The notes under the pieces were generated by a model. The model was given only the letters and a program-made list of their open reading frames with translations. It had not been told where the DNA came from and did no database searches. DNA of 10,025 bases from Clostridia bacterium (GTDB lineage Bacteria > Bacillota > Clostridia > Christensenellales > Aristaeellaceae). The position numbers were made by a program, and so were the translations under genes. Positions 6,611-10,025 of this stretch are shown here, piece by piece (position 1 is the stretch's first letter; each line of letters starts with the position of its first letter). The DNA is taken from positions 1-10,025 of the forward strand of contig CAAEEC010000070.1 of NCBI GenBank assembly GCA_900754755.1. Reading direction: 5' to 3'.

Positions 6611-6681
6611 TGGAATTTTTGATTTTTCTCCGTAGTAGAGAACAAAGCGAAAAAATTCCAGTTTTCCCGTCCAACTGGAAT
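6611..6681 (+). repeat. Two overlapping, mutually exclusive hairpins
   Basis: TGGAATTTTT at 6611-6620 pairs perfectly with 6651-6660. ATTCCAGTT at 6655-6663 pairs perfectly with 6673-6681. The two stems share bases 6655-6660, so only one can form at a time. No T run follows the second stem and no intact gene starts downstream on this strand, so a present-day switch role is doubtful. Confidence 0.45.
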
Positions 6682-6710
6682 ATGCCGGTGTTGTAGGGAG
6701 TGAGAGGAAA
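6682..6710 (+). repeat. Imperfect direct repeat, copy 2
   Basis: This is the second copy of the repeat at 6563-6593: ATGCCGGTGTTGTAGGGAG followed by TGAGAGGAAA. It ends just before the broken HTH fragment at 6713. Confidence 0.4.
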
Positions 6711-6712
6711 CC

Positions 6713-6820
6713 CAGCAGGAGGCCGCATCGCTTATCGGCGTGCATATCAAGGCCTGCCAGCGGCTGGAATACGGTGAATGGGATATTCGCAACGCCAGCA
6801 TGCGGATCGGTCTTGCCATA
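6713..6820 (+). pseudogene. Fragment of an XRE-type helix-turn-helix protein
   Basis: This frame reads QQEAASLIGVHIKACQRLEY, then GEWDIRNASMRIGLAI. It matches the pattern of XRE/antitoxin-like HTH proteins: Q-x-x-A-A-x-x-x-G-V, a recognition helix, then R-x-E-Y-G-E and D-I-R-N-A-S with a following L-A-I helix. A TGA lies four codons before it (6701-6703), no start codon with a ribosome site precedes it, and the family pattern is lost after about 6820. It is therefore a relic, probably of the same inserted element as the HTH gene at 5679. Homology is judged by eye. Confidence 0.4.
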
Positions 6821-6898
6821 CCGCTCCACTCGATAGCGAAAGGTGGAACGTGGTATCCCGTACGCCTGCGCGCTCCCATGTGCCGCTTTTGCACACAG

Positions 6899-6935
6899 AA
6901 AAAGGGCTGTCCCTCTCGCTTTGGAGGGGCAGCCC
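6899..6935 (-). terminator. Rho-independent terminator of the DUF5722 operon
   Basis: On the minus strand GGGCTG-C-CCCTC pairs with GAGGG-A-CAGCCC (6935-6924 with 6915-6904; one C-A mismatch in 12) around an 8-base loop, and five T's follow (6903-6899). It lies about 30 bases after the DUF5722 stop. Confidence 0.85.
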
Positions 6936-6965
6936 CGGCTTTTGGGATTGCGCGGCTCGAAGGAT

Positions 6966-8537
6966 TTAGCCGAATTCGTTGTCGCGCGAAGCATCCCGGT
7001 CGCCATATTCGATGGGCGGGTGGAGCAGGTAATCGAACAGCTCCTCGCCGATGAACGCCCGAGCCTGGGCCACGCGTTCGGCTTCCTGCGGGGTATCCAT
7101 ATCGCGCACGGCGAAATACACGGGTTTCTTTTCGCCCGCGTGGCCGGGCGCGGCGGGGTCGTAGCGGCGGATGCCTAGGTTCAGGCCGAATTCGCGCAGG
7201 TTATCCGTATAGGCGTGGTGCATGAGCATGTCCACGGTTTTCATCTGCCGCGCTTTCAGATAGGCGAGCACATAGCCCGCCTCGGCCATTTTTTCCGTAA
7301 GGGCCTGCAGCGCGCCGGAATGGGAATTGAAACCCTGCTCGGAGAAGATGATGCGCCGCGGCGCGCCGCGATACAGCATGGACGGCTGCGAAAGATAGGC
7401 TTCCAGCACCTCCATGTTTTTGAAGGTGATTTTGGGCGTGGTGAAGGTGAAGTCCGGCGCGCGGTCGTGCCAGAAATCCGGCCAGCGCAGGTCTTCGGGA
7501 TAGGGATGGAAGGCTACGTTCCAGGGCAACTCCCCATCGCGCGCGCAATGCGCGGCGATGTTTTCCAGCACGTTTCGGCTGGAATAGTAGCGCAGGGGAT
7601 AGCGCACGTTGTGCGCACTCCCAAACCAATGCTGGTCCAGCGAAACGTACACGCGGAAATGCGCGCAGTGCTTTTGTCCGCACAGCCAGGCTTGCCGCAG
7701 GGCCTGGGTGTATTCGCGCGTGTATTCTTCCACGGGCATTTCGCCCGCATTGCCCCAAACGTACTGGCTATCCACCTCGTTGCTGATGATCGCGCCCGCC
7801 GCGTGGCCATATTTGCCATCCGGCCGGGTGTAGCGCTCCACCAGGAACTCCACAAACGCGCGGTAATAGCCCTGGCCCTCTTCCGTGCGCATGTCAAAGG
7901 CGCTGATGAAGGCGTCCGCGCTGTCCCAGGCAAAGGCCGGGTGGATGCAGGCGTCCAGCAGCGCGCGTTCGCCCGTGGAGCCGAACAGGCGCGGAGAATT
8001 GAGCAAAATCATGGTGATCAAAACCCCGCACTGCGCGGCCTCGATCATGTGCGCGTCCATGGCGGCCACCCGGTCGCGCAGGAAATAGTAGGTGCGGCCG
8101 TCGTGCTGGTAGGGGATGGTGTTCTCGCCCGGCACGGTGGTCATGATGGCGGGCAGATTGATGTTGTAGGGCGATTGGCGGATGCCCAGCGCCAGGAGGT
8201 CCTCCTTGGTGCCGTGCAGCGTTTTGATGCTGGAAGGCTGGGGATAGGGGACGCGGTTTTCCGGCACGTCCGGGGCGAAATCCGTCACATACCGCGCGCC
8301 CGCGAGCGCTTCATCGCCCGCGAAAAACGTAAATTGCGAATAGAGCCGGTCATGCTCGCCCGCAAAGCGGTCGATGGAAATGGCGCCGCTGGCCGCGCAT
8401 TCGTGCGTGCTCAGCGTGCGGCCCGGCTTCGCGCCCACCACGGGCGCGCTTTCGCGCAGGAACAGGCGCTCGCCTGCCGCGCCTTCCAGGCGGAAGGTAA
8501 TCTGTTCCCGCCCGGCTTCAATGGATAGCACTTTCAT
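6966..8537 (-). CDS. DUF5722 family glycosidase-like protein
   Basis: This 523-residue protein matches the DUF5722 family, which looks like a clan GH-A (beta/alpha)8 barrel. Residues 1-95 are beta-rich. The barrel follows, with ENRVPYPQP at 93-101, TYYFLRDRV at 149-157, FLVERYTRPDGKYG at 231-244, ISNEVDSQYVWGNAG at 251-265, SLDQHW at 299-304, AFHPYPEDL at 342-350, TFKNMEVL at 371-378 and SEQGFNS at 399-405. By analogy with clan GH-A, Glu254 (in NEV) would be the acid/base and Glu400 (in SEQGF) the nucleophile; this is inference. No signal peptide is present at the start chosen for its AAGGAGG site (8553-8547), nine bases upstream of the ATG. A longer in-frame start at 8633 would overlap the upstream gene and has no support. 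It follows the GH99-like gene by 50 bases and ends at a strong terminator, so it is last in that operon. The substrate is unknown. Confidence 0.85.
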   Translation of the reverse strand: MKVLSIEAGREQITFRLEGAAGERLFLRESAPVVGAKPGRTLSTHECAASGAISIDRFAGEHDRLYSQFTFFAGDEALAGARYVTDFAPDVPENRVPYPQPSSIKTLHGTKEDLLALGIRQSPYNINLPAIMTTVPGENTIPYQHDGRTYYFLRDRVAAMDAHMIEAAQCGVLITMILLNSPRLFGSTGERALLDACIHPAFAWDSADAFISAFDMRTEEGQGYYRAFVEFLVERYTRPDGKYGHAAGAIISNEVDSQYVWGNAGEMPVEEYTREYTQALRQAWLCGQKHCAHFRVYVSLDQHWFGSAHNVRYPLRYYSSRNVLENIAAHCARDGELPWNVAFHPYPEDLRWPDFWHDRAPDFTFTTPKITFKNMEVLEAYLSQPSMLYRGAPRRIIFSEQGFNSHSGALQALTEKMAEAGYVLAYLKARQMKTVDMLMHHAYTDNLREFGLNLGIRRYDPAAPGHAGEKKPVYFAVRDMDTPQEAERVAQARAFIGEELFDYLLHPPIEYGDRDASRDNEFG

Positions 8538-8587
8538 GCGGATGTTCCTCCTTGATCCGTTAGAGCAAAATGGCAAAGGCGCCGTTT

Positions 8588-10025
8588 TCACTGTCCCCGG
8601 TACAAAAACGCGAAGCGGCCATAGGGCGCGCAATCGCCGTGCTCATAGAAATCCTCGATGGTTTCGTTCCGGCCAGTGTGGTCGGCCCACTTGAAGTACA
8701 GGCCGAATTCCCCCGCGCCGAGCCCCAGCGCGGCTTTGGGCAGCTCGATCGCCATTTCCCGGCCCTCGCGGTGGTAGCGCACGCGGGTGTTGTCGCCCCA
8801 GCGATAGCCGCCCAGCGAGCGCTGCAGGAAGGTGGCGCATCCATCGAGCACAATGTTGTTCACCAGATAGTGATAGCCGTGCCAGGAGGGCGCGTACTCG
8901 CGGCCTTCGATGCCGATGTACAGGTTCATCCACTTGGTGAACATGTTGAACTCGATGTCCTCGCGCGTGCGTGCGTAAAAATACAGGTTGTTTTCGTCGT
9001 GCGCGACTTTCACGCAATCGAACTCGTTGCGCCCCGTGTTTTCCGTGTAGCGCGTGTTGCCCGCGCCCATGGCGTCGCGCGGGAGGGCGCCAAAGGGCAT
9101 GGACCAGTAGGCGGGCACGTCCTCCCAGGCGGCAAACCCAGCTTCCAGCGAGATGGCCCGCGCGCCCTGCACTGCGGGCAGCGGCGGCGCGCCCTTGTAA
9201 CGGCGGATGTAATCGCAAAGCTCCATGTAGTAATTGTCGAAGAATCCGCCGCGCATGGGTTCCACATCGCGCGAATATTCGCAATTGGCCTGGTCCACCA
9301 TCAAAACCGGGCGGTCCGCGTCTCCGCGGATTTTGCCGGCGGTCCATTCGTTCCAGCCGGTGAAGAACACCATCTTGGGATCCAGCGCGATGGCGCGCTC
9401 CCACTGCTCGGCCATGTTGTAGCCATAGAGGATGGCTTCGGGCGTTTTGTCGTTGGCGCAGCCGTGGAAATTGCGCCCGCGCGTGGAGGGCTCGCCGTAA
9501 AACGCCGCGTCGCCAAAGCTGATGTTGGGATGCTGCGCCACGGAAACCGGTACGATTTCATTTTCGCCATCCGGGCCTGTCCAGGCGCGCTGCGGGCGTT
9601 CGAAATCAATCCACGGGCAGGCGAGCGGCTTTTTGTGCTCGGTGGGCCACTGCGGCGCGCGGAAGGTGAAAAATTCCTGTTGCTCGGGCGTGCATTCTTC
9701 CTTCGCGCCGATGATGAAGGGTTTGCCTTCCCAGCGGAACCATAGCTCGGGATACAGCCCGGGTTTGTAGAGATCCTCGTAAATTTCGTTCACGGTTTCG
9801 CCGGATTTCGTGTTGGTGTAGTACGCGATCTGCGGCACGCGGAAACCTTCGCGCCGGTATTCTTCCAGCACTTCCAAAATGCCGCGCACCTGGGGGAAAA
9901 ACGTTTTTCGATTTGTGGTGTCGAACACCAAAAAGTCCACGCCCGCCATGGTCAATAATTTAATGTGGCGGCGCAGCACCCACTTGTCGTCCAGATAATA
10001 ATAGCCAAAGAGCGGCTCGCCCCAA
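8588..10025 (-). CDS. GH71/GH99-like barrel protein with CBM9-like C-terminal domain (5' end outside window)
   Basis: The frame is open to the window edge and shows 478 residues, starting WGEPLFGYYYLDDKW; the true start lies further right. Roughly the first 285 visible residues look like an alpha-glycan-type barrel related to GH71/GH99 and the WbsX-like group. Features are AGVDFLVFDTTN, IAYYTNTKSG, and FFTGWNEW, whose GWNEW is coded at 9358-9344. The WNEW motif with a conserved Glu is typical of that superfamily. The remainder resembles a CBM9-like sugar-binding domain: NEFDCVKVAHDENNLYFYAR, the WMNLYIGIEG strand, ELPKAALGL, YFKWADHT, and a last part GDCAPYGRF. A GTG at 9979 is in frame but lies inside conserved sequence and is not a start. 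It is upstream of the DUF5722 gene by 50 bases, on the same strand, and probably in the same operon. Whether it is exported cannot be told without the N-terminus. Confidence 0.75.
   Translation of the reverse strand, partial: WGEPLFGYYYLDDKWVLRRHIKLLTMAGVDFLVFDTTNRKTFFPQVRGILEVLEEYRREGFRVPQIAYYTNTKSGETVNEIYEDLYKPGLYPELWFRWEGKPFIIGAKEECTPEQQEFFTFRAPQWPTEHKKPLACPWIDFERPQRAWTGPDGENEIVPVSVAQHPNISFGDAAFYGEPSTRGRNFHGCANDKTPEAILYGYNMAEQWERAIALDPKMVFFTGWNEWTAGKIRGDADRPVLMVDQANCEYSRDVEPMRGGFFDNYYMELCDYIRRYKGAPPLPAVQGARAISLEAGFAAWEDVPAYWSMPFGALPRDAMGAGNTRYTENTGRNEFDCVKVAHDENNLYFYARTREDIEFNMFTKWMNLYIGIEGREYAPSWHGYHYLVNNIVLDGCATFLQRSLGGYRWGDNTRVRYHREGREMAIELPKAALGLGAGEFGLYFKWADHTGRNETIEDFYEHGDCAPYGRFAFLYRGQ

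Larger units (their letters stand above)
5580..6898. mobile_element. Relic of an integrated element (tentative)
   Basis: This stretch lies between terminators of two host transcription units and differs from them in composition. It holds a sigma-factor C-terminal fragment, an intact HTH gene of the conjugative-transposon type, an AT-rich DUF3788 gene and a broken XRE-like fragment. No integrase, excisionase, relaxase or transposase remains, and I found no matching direct repeats that would mark its ends. The left edge may lie further left, near 5410 or 5125. Gene content and mosaic composition are what I see; an integrated element as their source is inference. Confidence 0.4.

Noticed and set aside
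6385..7006. Overlapping minus-strand open frames of 169 and 183 codons across the relic region
   Set aside because: They overlap the DUF3788 3' end, the 6899-6935 terminator and the DUF5722 end, and they lack ribosome sites and family motifs.
7215..8528. 437-codon open frame on plus, opposite the DUF5722 gene
   Set aside because: The minus strand shows a run of conserved DUF5722 motifs in order; the plus frame has none and low-complexity composition.
8570..9745. 391-codon open frame on plus, opposite the GH99-like gene
   Set aside because: The minus frame carries recognisable motifs; the plus frame is a mirror product of GC bias.

Overview
The window looks like a chromosome segment of a GC-rich, Gram-positive-type anaerobe. 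My best guess is a gut Clostridia or Christensenellales-like Firmicute. The grounds are strong AGGAGG-type ribosome binding sites, a lysine-led signal peptide, GC-rich codon use, and a Tn916-like small helix-turn-helix gene. No taxonomic marker gene is present, so this is inference.

Layout. (1) 1-32 is probably the tail of a plus-strand gene that converges on the next operon, with a 17-bp perfect hairpin at 47-87 between them. (2) 4160-90, minus strand, is a two-gene operon: a DUF4091/GH123-like protein followed 12 bases later by a GH9-type glycoside hydrolase with an Ig-like domain. A good sigma-70 promoter drives it from 4225-4197. (3) 4320-5069, plus strand and divergent, is a secreted protein made of three repeats, ended by a hairpin at 5094-5124. 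(4) 5125-6898 is a wedge of patchwork composition. It holds several hairpins, a sigma-factor C-terminal relic read in frame into an intact 65-aa conjugative-transposon-type HTH gene, an AT-rich DUF3788 gene with its own promoter and terminator, and a broken XRE-like HTH fragment. (5) 10025-6966, minus strand, is a second carbohydrate operon: a GH71/GH99-like barrel protein with a CBM9-like C-terminus (its start lies outside the window), then a DUF5722 glycosidase-like protein, ended by a clear rho-independent terminator at 6935-6899.

How it fits together. The GH9 and DUF5722 proteins start without a signal peptide, and so does the DUF4091 protein at its chosen start; the fourth start is not visible. 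They probably act in the cytoplasm on oligosaccharides imported from outside, or on a substrate not usually assigned to these families. No transporter, sensor or regulator lies in the window, so the substrate cannot be read from it. The two operons point the same way and may once have been one locus, later split by the insertion whose remains fill 5125-6898. I found no rRNA, tRNA, CRISPR array or intact transposase.
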